The translations under genes and the position numbers were made by a program. Positions 17,664 to 26,476 of a stretch of DNA of 64,000 nucleotides are shown in pieces. Positions within the stretch are counted from its first letter, which is position 1; each line of letters starts with the position of its first letter. The stretch comes from Nocardioides islandensis (GTDB lineage: Bacteria; Actinomycetota; Actinomycetes; Propionibacteriales; Nocardioidaceae), in the NCBI RefSeq assembly GCF_015352455.1, contig NZ_JADKPN010000002.1:62001-126000 (forward strand), written 5' to 3'. The notes under the pieces were generated by a model. The model saw only the letters and a list, made by a program, of their open reading frames with translations, did not search any database and was not told the DNA's origin.

Positions 17664-19151
17664 CTAGGGGCTCGCGATCAGCTCGAGGGGGTGGGCGAGG
17701 AAGCCGGTGGTGGGCGGGTACGTCGCGAGCCACTCCGGCGTCGGTGTCCACGTCATCTGGTCGCCCTCGCGGTGGAAGACGACCTCCCAGTGCCCGTCGC
17801 AGTCACCGACGCTGGTGTCCTCGAACAGCGACATGCGGTCACCGGCCACGGCGAACGTGCCGCCGCAGGACCGGCCGCGCGGTTCGACGTACGAGTAGCT
17901 GCCGTCCCCGGCGAACGTGAACGTCCACACGCCCTGGTTGTTGGCGACGTCCTGCGGAGAGGCTCCGGCGGCGGCGAAGTCCTCCGGCGAGACCAGCAGC
18001 CGCCACTGGCCGGCCACCACGGACTGGTCTCCCTCCGGCCGGACGGAGGGCAGGTCGTCCGCCGGCAGCATGGAGCAGGGGGACGGCACGTCTGTCGACG
18101 GTTCTGCGCGCACGATCTCCTCGATGCGGTCCAGGGCCGCGGCCGTGACCGGGTCCCCTGCCGCGAGGTCCCTCACCACCGGCTCGACGGCGCGTCGCCA
18201 CGCGGCCAGCTCAGCGGCATCGGCCACCGCGACGTCCCCGAAGTGCTGCTCGCAGAAGTCGCGCGCCGCGCCCGCCAGCGCCACCGTCTGGGTCGTCGAC
18301 CAGTCGCGGGTCGCCGTGGCGGCCTCGCGCACGGCGTCCTGCTGGCCGGCGGTGAGCCCATGCCACCAGTCGGGGTTCACGATGACGACGTTGGCCTTCG
18401 CGGAGAGCTGCACGTTGGCGGTGATGGTCGAGACATGGGCGTGAGACTCTCCCTGGGGGCCCGACGGCCGGTCGACCGAGGTCTCGGCGCCGGCGACGTC
18501 CCCCCGGCTGATGGCGTTCGCGGCGTCGTCGCCGTTGCGGGGATCAGCGATGGCGCCCAGCACCGCGAACGCCATCGCGGAGGCCTTGCTGGGCCGGACC
18601 AGCACGCGCTTCCCGTCGAGGTTCGTCGGCGTCAGGGGCCCACGGAAGCCCAGCGGCTGACGCATCTGGTCGTAGGCCAGGGCCAGGCCCACGACTCCGG
18701 CCCGCTCCAGCCCGCCGAGCATGCGGTCGGTGACCGGGTCGGCCAGGAAGGTCGCGACCTGACCGGGGGACTCGAAGACGAGGGGGGCGTTGAGGGCCTG
18801 GAGACTGGTGGCACCCTCGAGGTCGAAGGTGCGGGACGCGACGATCCCCAGGTCGGCGTCGCCGTCTCGGACCATCCCGATGACGTCGGAGGAGCCGTCC
18901 TGGGCGCCGGCATCGACGGGTGGTCCCTCCTCGATGCTGATCGCGCCACCGGAGGCCTCGGCCAGGTCCGTGCCGAGCTGCGCCAGGGTCTCCCCGGTGA
19001 GGCTGTTGGTCGTGTAGGCGACCGCGACCACGTCGAGCGGACGTGCCGATCCCCCGTCCTTGGCAGGTGGAGGTGGGGCCGTTCCGCAGGCGGTCAGCGC
19101 CAGCAGGGAGACGGCACCGAGAGCCGCGGACAAGGGTGGGTGGACCTTCAT
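17664..19151 (-). CDS. DctP-like solute-binding lipoprotein with extra C-terminal domain
   Basis: Secreted lipoprotein of 495 aa. The signal peptide ends in LLALTAC with the lipid Cys at residue 22. Residues about 40-360 resemble the TRAP-transporter binding-protein (DctP) family: VAYTTNSLTGETLAQL, a VRDGDADLGIVASRTFD segment and NVVIVNPDWWHGLT. About 120 further residues follow, with WRLLVSPEDFAAAG and several beta-strand-like stretches, which I do not recognise. No TRAP permease gene is present. Its place between two sensor kinases, with overlapping codons, suggests that it senses a ligand for signalling rather than feeding transport. Confidence 0.78.
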   Translation of the reverse strand: MKVHPPLSAALGAVSLLALTACGTAPPPPAKDGGSARPLDVVAVAYTTNSLTGETLAQLGTDLAEASGGAISIEEGPPVDAGAQDGSSDVIGMVRDGDADLGIVASRTFDLEGATSLQALNAPLVFESPGQVATFLADPVTDRMLGGLERAGVVGLALAYDQMRQPLGFRGPLTPTNLDGKRVLVRPSKASAMAFAVLGAIADPRNGDDAANAISRGDVAGAETSVDRPSGPQGESHAHVSTITANVQLSAKANVVIVNPDWWHGLTAGQQDAVREAATATRDWSTTQTVALAGAARDFCEQHFGDVAVADAAELAAWRRAVEPVVRDLAAGDPVTAAALDRIEEIVRAEPSTDVPSPCSMLPADDLPSVRPEGDQSVVAGQWRLLVSPEDFAAAGASPQDVANNQGVWTFTFAGDGSYSYVEPRGRSCGGTFAVAGDRMSLFEDTSVGDCDGHWEVVFHREGDQMTWTPTPEWLATYPPTTGFLAHPLELIASP

Positions 19152-20737
19152 GGTGACGCCTCCTCGGTCGGTGACGTCGACGCTAGGGACGGGGCGCGGT
19201 GGGCCGCATCGGCGCCAGCACCCGCTTCGTCTAGGTGGTGACGCGTGCCCGGGACGCGCACCTCGACGCGGGTCCCTGGGCGCAGGTCCGCCACGTCCAC
19301 GGACCCTCCGACGGCGGCGATGCGGTCGCGCACCCCCACCAGGCCCCGGGCGGTGGCGCGTCCCGGCCCCGGGCCGTCGTCGGCCACGACCAGGACGACC
19401 CAGGGGTCGTCCGACGCGAGCGTGACCTGCCGCCGGGCCGAGGGTGCGTGCTTGACCGTGTTGGCCAAGGCCTCCGAGCAGGCGAACCACAGCGCCCTCC
19501 CACCTGTCGGACCCGGCCGGCAGCCCGCGTCGACCCGGACCTCGGCGCCCTCCTGCTGCGCCAGGACGCGCAGCGCCTCGGCGACCGACGCGTACCCGTC
19601 CAACGGGTCCAGCCCGGACGCCACCCGCGTGAGGTCGTCCTCCGTCTCCCGAACCCGACGCAGGAGGGCGTCCGGCGCTCGTCCGCCGGCCAGGTCGGCG
19701 CGCAGCCGCACGAGGGCTGCGAGGGGCCCTTGGCGCAGCCGGGTCACCAGCTCCGTTCGCTCGTCGTCCTCGACCCGCACCAGGCGAGTGCGCAGCAGCT
19801 CAAGCTCGGTCACCCGCTCGTGGACCACCCGCCGCGTGACCAGGTTCTGCGCGGCGAGCCTGAGGCCCTCGTCGACGGTCGCGCGCAGCGCCGGCGGCAC
19901 GGGTCGACGGGCGACCACGACGGCGAGGTCGTCGAGCTCGGCCGGTGCTGCCGGTCGGCCGTCGAGCCGCACCCAGGCGTCCGGCGCCACCCGCACCACC
20001 GCGTGGGCTGCGGGATCGCCGGTCACCTCGGCCAGGAGGTCGTCGAGCGACATGAGCGCGTCAGGTCCCACGTCGAGCGCGGTCGCCCGCCGCAGCCACG
20101 GCCCCACTCGCACCAGCGCCACCGAGGCGGTCGCGAGGAGCCCGCCGTACGCCGCGAACAGCCACGCCTCCGAGCTCGTGCCCACCAGCGCACGAACGGT
20201 GGGCACTCCGGCCAGTGCCATGGCCGTGGCCACGACAGCCACGAGGTACGTGCGGCCGGGGCGGGTGGCCCACCATCGACGAACATCGGGAACGACGACC
20301 GCGAGCACGAGAACCACGCCGGCGGCCGGGACAGCGAGCTCGTACCCGCCCGTGAACGCCGACAGGGATGCCGCGGCCGAGACCGCCAGGGCCACCCTGT
20401 GCACACGGCGCACGACACGCCCCTCCGGTGCGACCAGGACCGCCGCCACGACGGCCGTCACGTGGACCAGGGACCCGTAGGCGAGCACCCTTCCCAGCGC
20501 GTCGACGTCGGGGGCCAGGTCCGGCAGGAACCACGCGACCGCGGCCAGGACGAGCAGCGTGCCGGTGGGCCGCGTCTGCCGGAGGGCCGAGAGCTGGGAG
20601 CCCGACACGAGCAGCACGAGCCCGGTAGCCAGGTTGACGACATCAGGCTCGCGCTGGTGCAGGAGCGCAGGTACCCCCGTCGCCACCACCGCCACGAGCG
20701 CGCCCGCAGCCGGGACGGCTGCGGGCGGCACGGGCAT
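19148..20737 (-). CDS. Membrane histidine kinase-like protein lacking the phospho-acceptor His
   Basis: Sensor-kinase-like protein of 529 aa. Residues 1-215 form six to eight membrane segments. A linker (about 220-300) and a coiled dimerisation region (300-345) follow. The HisKA_3 His is replaced by Arg335 (TRLRQGP in place of the DLHDG box). The ATPase domain looks fully competent, with N-box SEALANTVKHA (421-431), DDGPGPG (453-459) and GLVGVRDRIAAVGG. It could bind ATP and phosphorylate a partner but not itself. It overlaps the lipoprotein gene by four bases. Confidence 0.87.
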   Translation of the reverse strand: MPVPPAAVPAAGALVAVVATGVPALLHQREPDVVNLATGLVLLVSGSQLSALRQTRPTGTLLVLAAVAWFLPDLAPDVDALGRVLAYGSLVHVTAVVAAVLVAPEGRVVRRVHRVALAVSAAASLSAFTGGYELAVPAAGVVLVLAVVVPDVRRWWATRPGRTYLVAVVATAMALAGVPTVRALVGTSSEAWLFAAYGGLLATASVALVRVGPWLRRATALDVGPDALMSLDDLLAEVTGDPAAHAVVRVAPDAWVRLDGRPAAPAELDDLAVVVARRPVPPALRATVDEGLRLAAQNLVTRRVVHERVTELELLRTRLVRVEDDERTELVTRLRQGPLAALVRLRADLAGGRAPDALLRRVRETEDDLTRVASGLDPLDGYASVAEALRVLAQQEGAEVRVDAGCRPGPTGGRALWFACSEALANTVKHAPSARRQVTLASDDPWVVLVVADDGPGPGRATARGLVGVRDRIAAVGGSVDVADLRPGTRVEVRVPGTRHHLDEAGAGADAAHRAPSLASTSPTEEASP

Positions 20738-20769
20738 GAGCGGATTGTGGACCCGCGCGGGTCGGCCAG

Positions 20770-21837
20770 TCACTCGAGCGGAGCGGTGCCCCAGTCCACC
20801 TGGTGCTCTTCGAGCCGGACGTCGGACACCCACTCTTGCCCACTCCCGTCGGGGTGGATCACCTGCAGGCCCGTGGCTCCGCCCGTGGAGTCGTAGGAAC
20901 CGTGGGAGAACAAGATCGTCGTCCCGTCCGGGGACCACACGGGGTCGTAGCTGGAGCTGATGAACAGAGGCTGCTGCTTGCCGTTCCCGTTGAAGTACCC
21001 GATGCCCGTGAAGAGGTCGGTGGTCAAGGCGTGCGACCCGCTGCCGTCGGCACCGATCACCATCACACTGGCGAAGTTGCCCAGGTGGGTCCCGTTGGTC
21101 TCGAAGGTCAGCTGCGTCCCGTCCGGGGACCAGTCGGCGTCTCCGGTGGTCGTGCCCCACGGCGTGAGCCGGCGGGGGTGGCCGCCGTCGATGTCGGCGA
21201 CGTACAGGGCCGAGACCTCGCCGGCGTACTTGTGCGGGGTGTCCTTGCCGCCGCGGTAGTAGGTGTAGGCCACGTGCCTGCCGTCCGGCGAGATCCGCGG
21301 GGCCTCCAACCAGCGGGCCCGAGGATCGTCGGTCGGGAGAGCGAGGATCCGCCGCATCCCGGTGCCGTCGGGACGGACGAGGTAGATGCCGGCGCTGTGC
21401 GGGTAGTCGGCCCCGTCGGAGGCGAAGGCCAGCAGCGAGGCGTCGGGGGCCCAGCTCGGCTCGTCTGAGTACCCGCCGATGTGGGTGACCTGGGTGATCT
21501 GCGTGCCGTCGGGCCGCATCACGTAGATCTCCTTCAGGTCGCCGTTCGCCTCGGGCGCGATGCGGGTGCTCTCGAAGGCGAGGCGCGTCCCGTCCGGTGA
21601 CCAGGTCGCCCAGCCGTTGTCGAAGCCGCCGCTCGTCACTTGGTGCTGGTGGGTCAGATCGGGGTTCGCCGTCCAGACCTGCCAGTGGAAGTTGTCGTCC
21701 GGCCGCATGAAGCTGATCCGGCCGTTGCTGCCGGGCGGCGTCGCGAGAGCCGGGGCGACCATCGGGGTGCTCAACGTGGCGGCGGCCACGAGACCGACGA
21801 TGGCGAGGCGACGGGTCGTACGTCGGGTGCTGGTCAT
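20770..21837 (-). CDS. Secreted TolB-like beta-propeller protein
   Basis: Exported protein of 355 aa. A signal peptide (residues 1-32, ending PALATP) is followed by WD40/PD40-type propeller blades, seen as repeated WSPDGTRLAFES, WAPDASLLAFAS, ISPDGRHVAYTY, WSPDGTQLTFET and WSPDGTTILFSH. Such propellers bind proteins or carbohydrates outside the membrane. No enzyme domain is attached. It lies 32 bases upstream of the kinase-like gene in the same direction and may be the first gene of the signalling operon. Confidence 0.85.
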   Translation of the reverse strand: MTSTRRTTRRLAIVGLVAAATLSTPMVAPALATPPGSNGRISFMRPDDNFHWQVWTANPDLTHQHQVTSGGFDNGWATWSPDGTRLAFESTRIAPEANGDLKEIYVMRPDGTQITQVTHIGGYSDEPSWAPDASLLAFASDGADYPHSAGIYLVRPDGTGMRRILALPTDDPRARWLEAPRISPDGRHVAYTYYRGGKDTPHKYAGEVSALYVADIDGGHPRRLTPWGTTTGDADWSPDGTQLTFETNGTHLGNFASVMVIGADGSGSHALTTDLFTGIGYFNGNGKQQPLFISSSYDPVWSPDGTTILFSHGSYDSTGGATGLQVIHPDGSGQEWVSDVRLEEHQVDWGTAPLE

Positions 21838-22174
21838 GACGACCAGGCTGATCGCTGACGCTCTCCTCCACATCGGTGTCAACGCGTATCCGTCCCTCGG
21901 CGGCACCGGCGACGTGGTGCTCGACCTGCGCCGTCCTCCACGGGAAGGCACTCGTCCACGTGGCGTCGCCCTGGACATCGCGAGGTGAGCCGGCGACCAG
22001 CGAGCCTGTCACCAGGCGAGGGTTGTCCCGTCGCGGAAGAAGCCTCCAGTGGTTCGTCGGCCAGCGTGCCCTGCCTGCCTGACTTTCCCCACCCTGTCCC
22101 GGTGGGTCGGGTCAACAGATGAGGACGCCTCCTGGTGATCCTGAACGCCGAGACGGGCGACTGCGCTCGCCTGC
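21838..22174. other. Intergenic stretch without a supported gene
   Basis: About 340 bases between the TolB-like gene and the decayed hydrolase. Open frames here are short and have no recognisable protein. The promoter of the leftward signalling operon should lie in the first 100 bases. I see no RNA gene or strong repeat. Confidence 0.4.
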
Positions 22175-22870
22175 TTGCCGTTGGATCGCATGGTGCGCGC
22201 AATGACCAGGACCATTGGGACGATCCCCTTCGTGCGCTTCGCCCGGACCACTGGCGACGACGAGGAGACCGCCTTCCAGAAGCCGGCCTTGAGTCACAGC
22301 CCTTGGGCTAAGCCCTCCACACCCGAGATTCGCAGCCCCATCCCCGGTTCTCGGACACCGGCACGGCCGAGTGGTGGGGAAACGCAGTTGCGCCGGGCGC
22401 CGATCGCCGAGGGCGGCGGCTTCGCCTGGTTCGCCAACCGCGGCATCGGCCGCCCGGTCGCCGAGTCCCTCGCCGAGACCATGGCCTGGTTCCGCACCTG
22501 GCTCGACGGCGTCGCACCCACCGGGCGCGCCGTGATGCTCGTCGGGTTCAGCGGAGGGGCCGCCTTCGCCGGCGGCCTCGTCCTCGACGACCCCGGCCGG
22601 TACGCCGGCGCCGCCATCCTCTACGGCACCCTGCCGTTCGATGCCGGCGTACCGGTCGAGGCCGGACGTCTCGCCCGCCTGCCCGTCTTCGTCGCTCAGG
22701 GCGACGCCGACCAGGTCATTCCCGCCGAGCTGCTTGCCCGGACGTGGGACTACCTGCTCGGCGAATCCGCCGCTCCCGCCACCGCCCATCGCGACGCCGG
22801 CGGACACCGGCTCACTCCGGCCGCAGCGAGCGGGCTGCACGACTGGCTCGCCAACCGCTGCACTTCCTGA
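22175..22870 (+). pseudogene. Alpha/beta-hydrolase (carboxylesterase/phospholipase type), N-terminus lost
   Basis: The C-terminal two thirds (from about 22390) reads as a serine-hydrolase core: RAPIAEGGGFAWF, nucleophile elbow GFSGG, Asp in GDADQVIP and His in GGHRLT. The first 70 codons do not resemble the family. The strand and HG oxyanion-hole motif that should precede RAPIAEGGG are missing, so the gene seems truncated or joined to foreign sequence. Relatives in actinobacteria often sit beside a DUF5519 gene, and a remnant of that lies directly downstream. The product is unlikely to be active. Confidence 0.65.
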
Positions 22871-22883
22871 GCCAGCGCAACGC

Positions 22884-23240
22884 CCCGCCGCCGGCCTACG
22901 CACCGACATCGCGTGGCGCACCGTGGCCGCGGGACGGTTGCCGGACCGCATCGCCCCGCACCACACTCTCTCTTGGGACATTCCGCGACAGCAGCTCAGC
23001 GACACTGCATCCGCGAGCCTGCAGCAGCGGCAGCTGCTCGCCCTTGCCCGACAACAGCTGCCGGGAGTCAGCGTGGCCGAGTCACGCATCGCAGTGACCG
23101 GTACGCAGGCGTTCACCCTTGACGACGAGCCCGGCGAAGGCGACGACGCCTTCCTCGTGCCGTCGGTCGGGGAGTTCGCGCGCCTGCACTCGTGGGCCGG
23201 CACCCGCCTCTCTCCCGGCTTCGTGATGGTGTGCGGACCC
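22884..23240 (+). pseudogene. Remnant of a DUF5519 (luciferase-family) gene
   Basis: A stretch of about 119 codons without its own start reads RLPDRIAPHHTL, LALARQQLPGVSVAESRI, AFTLDD and a FLVPSVGEFARLHS segment. This resembles the small DUF5519 proteins encoded next to carboxylesterases in actinobacteria. The frame stays open past 23240 but the similarity stops there, where a DUF3644 remnant begins in another frame. Assignment is by pattern recognition only. Confidence 0.45.
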
Positions 23241-23253
23241 CGCGACGACGCCG

Positions 23254-23815
23254 AGCCAATACCTGCGCAACAAGGCGCTGTCCTCGATGCGCTCGGCGAT
23301 GCTGGCCTTCGACGGTCTCGATGACGACGGGCGGGTCACCCGTCTGCTGCTGAACCTGCAGCACGCTTTCGAGATGCTGCTGAAGATCGCCCTGGTGCAG
23401 GACCGGCAGGCGGTGTTCGACAAGAAGAGCGGCAAGTCCATCGGCTTCGACACGTGCGTCAACCTCGCTCAGCCCAAAGCGATCTCGCTCTCGCCATGGG
23501 AACGAGGCACCCTGCGCACGATCGACGCGATGCGCGACGAGGAGCAGCACTGGTAGACGGTGGTCGACGAAGGGCTCCTCTTCCTGTACACACGCGCCGC
23601 AGTCACGCCGTTGGACGACCTGGTGCATCGAGTGTTCCGCGAGAGACTGGGGGGACCCCAGGCCGTTGCGCGTCCTGCCGATCGGAACCGAGCCGCCCCA
23701 GGACTTCCAGACCTTCGTCGACCGCGAGTACTCCAACATCGCGGAACTGCTCAAGCCGGGTCGCCGCGCCCGGGCTGAGGCCGACGCGCGCGTTCGGGCA
23801 CTCTCTCTGAGGTGA
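23254..23815 (+). pseudogene. DUF3644-family gene, broken by a stop and a frameshift
   Basis: Reads QYLRNKALSSMRSAM, LLLNLQHAFEMLLKIAL and TIDAMRDEEQHW like DUF3644 proteins, then meets an in-frame TAG at about 23554. The match continues past the stop (VDEGLLFLYTRAAVTPLDDL, HRVFRERL). It then shifts frame near 23655 and resumes as PLRVLPIGTEPPQDFQTF and EYSNIAELLKPGRRARAEAD to a TGA at 23815. There is no start codon at the usual place, so the 5' end is also gone. DUF3644 proteins often occur in defence or mobile regions. Confidence 0.7.
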
Positions 23816-23946
23816 CTGGGAAATGATCTCTCGTCGCTGGTCATCAGCCCTCCTATCGTCTCCACCAGGGTCGCGCTGAAGGCGTCCGGCGATAGCCGTC
23901 GAGCCGAGCGCAGGCAATTGCGTGGGTCGGCTTCGCCGTCTGGACA

Positions 23947-24648
23947 TCATGAAGATGTGTCCCTCTGCTGGGGGACGGCGGCCTCGGCACCCCTGCGTTT
24001 GGCCGGGCTATCGGGGCTGTCGCGCTTGCGCACTGGGTCGTGGAGCGACGTCGAGCGGTCGTACAGCGGTTCTGTGCGCGCACCTATGTCGGCGCGCCGA
24101 ATCAGGCTCGAATCGAGGTCGTGTGCATCCGCGATGGTCCTTTCGAGGATCCGTGTGCCGGTATCTATCTGGCCGGCTTCGAAGGACCATTTGGCTGCCG
24201 CCATGCCTTGTACCAGTGAGTCGTTGATTTCTATCGCCTCGCGGTGGAGTAGTGCGGCGGCTTCAAGTCGCCGATGCTCCTCGTGTGCCCGGCGTTCCCT
24301 GTCTGTCGCGTGCCCGAGGAGCACGCCCAACAGCAGGAGCGGCAGCACCCGGGACGCCCATCCGGTCGTGGTGAGGTGAACGCTCTGGGTCATCGCCCAC
24401 AGCACGGTGAGGCCGACGGCGAGCAGCCCCGCGACCGTGCCGGCCCTCAGGCCAAATGTGGTGGCGACCAGGGCGATCGGCAAGGCGTAGAGCATCGAGT
24501 ACGCGTCGACTGGCGAGCCCAAGAACATGCGCAGACCGAGCACTCCAGCGAACAAGATCCCTGCGACGGCCAGCGCAAGGGGTGGGTGTCGTCGGAACCA
24601 GGGGTCCCGCGGCGCGACCGCTGCCGCTGGCATCAATGGGGCACTCAT
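23947..24648 (-). CDS. Sensor-like membrane protein without ATPase domain
   Basis: Protein of 233 aa. Four hydrophobic segments (about residues 28-120) are followed by a helical region, EIND-SLVQGMAAAKWSFEAG, that resembles a HisKA_3 dimerisation helix with Asn where the His would be. No ATP-binding domain follows; the protein ends in a charged, disordered tail. It may be a signalling partner or decoy for a full kinase. The start is set at ATG 24648, the methionine just before the first membrane segment. The frame is open upstream but that part looks random. It lies 176 bases downstream of the P450 gene. Confidence 0.6.
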   Translation of the reverse strand: MSAPLMPAAAVAPRDPWFRRHPPLALAVAGILFAGVLGLRMFLGSPVDAYSMLYALPIALVATTFGLRAGTVAGLLAVGLTVLWAMTQSVHLTTTGWASRVLPLLLLGVLLGHATDRERRAHEEHRRLEAAALLHREAIEINDSLVQGMAAAKWSFEAGQIDTGTRILERTIADAHDLDSSLIRRADIGARTEPLYDRSTSLHDPVRKRDSPDSPAKRRGAEAAVPQQRDTSS

Positions 24649-24824
24649 AGCCCACAGGGTGCGTGATCTGGAGGCTCTCGTCTCGGGCCAAAGGTCCTCA
24701 CTCGAACTGCCGGACGGCACCGGACCTTTCACGCAGCTAGCGCAGCTTCTGGGCGGCACGAGGACTCGTGCCAGAATTCTCAGGCTCGAGGCGCTGCCGA
24801 CACTTGCCTGGGTGTCCCGCGCTG

Positions 24825-25970
24825 TCAGCGAAGAACGATCGGGACGCGCGCCCAACCGCCCACCGGCGGTGTCTCCCGGATCGCCGGGCGGTCTGGGGCG
24901 GGGTCGATCCAGTTGGTTCTGCCCATGAGCTCTTCGAGCATCACGCGGAGTTCCATGAGCGTCAGCGCCCGGCCGGGACAGACGTGGGGTCCGATGCCGA
25001 AGACCAGGTTCGCGTCGGCATTACTGTCGGGGTCGTAACGGTCGGGGTCGCCGAAGACGAGCGGGTCCCGGTTGGCTGCGGTCCAGTTCAGTAGCAACCC
25101 TTCGCCCTTCGCTATCTGTTCGCCGCCCAGGTTGACGACTCGGGTGGCGACCCGGCGGTTGGACACGAAGGGGTCGTCGATGCGCAGGATCTCCTCTGTG
25201 GCTGCTGCGAGGGCCGTGCGATCACCTGTCTCGACGAGCGCCCGCACCTCTCGCTGGATGTCCGGTTTGGTCGCAAGGAAGTGGACGATGACGCCGACCG
25301 AGGTGGCCAGTGATCCGAGGTCGCCAGCGGTCCAGTTCCGCAGGATGGAGACGATCTCCTCGGTGGTCAGTGGTCGACCTTCCACGGTGTCGTTGAGCAG
25401 TTCGTTGGTGACGTCGGTGGTCGGTGTGTTGCGCCTGGTCTCGAGCAGTGCGCGGATCATCTGGTCGAACCGTTCGGCGACCTCGGCCGTCCTCTGGCGG
25501 TCTCCGGACCTCGTGGCGGCGTGGTTGTCGCGGATCCACGCGACCAGTTCTTCCTCGAGGTCAGCGGGCCATCCGAGCCAGGTGGATTGCGAGCGCACCG
25601 CGTACGGCGTCCCGATGTGGGCGATGGTCTTCACGGTCACCCCGCGCGGAAGGGCGTCGACGATGGCGGCTGCGTGCGCGCGACATCGCGGCTCTTCCCG
25701 CGCCACTCGCTCGTCGGTGAGGTACCGGTCGACCACGGCGCGGTAGGTGGCGTGCTGGGTGCCATCGAGGCTGTTGGGGATGGCTCTACGGGCACTGACG
25801 TTGCTGGAGAACGCCGCTGCGTCTGTCGCGGCTGCGACCACCTCGGCGTGTCTGAGCGCCACCCATCTGTCGTCCTCGCGGGCTACGGCACATCGGGCGC
25901 GCAGGGCGTCGTAGGTCGATCTCTGGTCCTTCCAGTTGTGGTCACTGTCGATCTCGGCGGGGTCTCCCAT
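24825..25970 (-). CDS. Cytochrome P450, last gene of the nar operon
   Basis: P450 of 381 aa with heme-ligand loop FGIGPHVCPGRAL (Cys331), the EEILR ExxR motif (E260/R263) and no membrane anchor. The I-helix, normally AGxxT, reads NWTAGDLGSLATS (A215-G219), so the Thr needed for classical oxygen activation is missing. It starts 11 bases after the CBS gene, which overlaps narI, and is therefore cotranscribed with nitrate reductase. No ferredoxin or reductase gene is nearby. A role tied to nitrogen oxides is possible from context, but the sequence alone does not show it. Confidence 0.85.
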   Translation of the reverse strand: MGDPAEIDSDHNWKDQRSTYDALRARCAVAREDDRWVALRHAEVVAAATDAAAFSSNVSARRAIPNSLDGTQHATYRAVVDRYLTDERVAREEPRCRAHAAAIVDALPRGVTVKTIAHIGTPYAVRSQSTWLGWPADLEEELVAWIRDNHAATRSGDRQRTAEVAERFDQMIRALLETRRNTPTTDVTNELLNDTVEGRPLTTEEIVSILRNWTAGDLGSLATSVGVIVHFLATKPDIQREVRALVETGDRTALAAATEEILRIDDPFVSNRRVATRVVNLGGEQIAKGEGLLLNWTAANRDPLVFGDPDRYDPDSNADANLVFGIGPHVCPGRALTLMELRVMLEELMGRTNWIDPAPDRPAIRETPPVGGWARVPIVLR

Positions 25971-25981
25971 GCTCGTCCGTC

Positions 25982-26476
25982 TCAGTCCGCGGGGCGCCGT
26001 GACCAGGCGCGTGATGCGACGTCCTCGTCTGAGCAGAACCCCGTCCGGCTGCGCTTGAGGCACATCAGCCCGAGCAGAGCGCCGTCATGGTCGACCACGG
26101 CCAGGCGCCGCAGGCCACGTGCGATGAGGAGTTCTTGCACGGCGTCGGCAGACGTGGACGGCGGCACGGTTCGGTTCCGGAGTGTCGACCACGGCAGTGC
26201 GGGGTCACTCCCCTGGTCACTCCCGTGACCACTCCCCTGAATCGGGTGCGGCAGGTCGGTGCGCACCAGGGTGCCAACCAGCGTGCTGCCCTCGGTCAGC
26301 AGGACCATGTGGATGTGGTCGTTGGTGAGGGCGGCGCGTGCCTCCTCGAGGGTGGTCCGGGCATCGAGGACCTTCGGATGGCGGAGCATGACGTCGCCTG
26401 CACGGGTGTCCGGACCGGCGGGTGCCTGCTGGTCGATGACGTGTTCGGCCGGGGAGGCTGATGCCGCGCCGTTCAT
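25982..26476 (-). CDS. CBS-domain protein in the nar operon
   Basis: Soluble protein of 164 aa with one pair of CBS motifs: AGDVMLRHPKVLDARTTLEEA (residues about 26-46) and LRNRTVPPSTSADAVQELL (about 98-116) followed by RRLAVVDHDGALLG. A repetitive GSGHGSDQGSD linker (about 81-91) lies inside the pair. CBS pairs bind adenosine nucleotides and regulate partner enzymes or channels. The ATG overlaps the narI stop and the P450 gene follows after 11 bases, so it could couple energy state to either. No catalytic domain. Confidence 0.82.
   Translation of the reverse strand: MNGAASASPAEHVIDQQAPAGPDTRAGDVMLRHPKVLDARTTLEEARAALTNDHIHMVLLTEGSTLVGTLVRTDLPHPIQGSGHGSDQGSDPALPWSTLRNRTVPPSTSADAVQELLIARGLRRLAVVDHDGALLGLMCLKRSRTGFCSDEDVASRAWSRRPAD

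Noticed and set aside
26205..26245. Direct repeats of CACTCCC inside the CBS gene as a regulatory element
   Set aside because: They encode the Gly-Ser-Asp/His linker between the two CBS motifs and need no other explanation.
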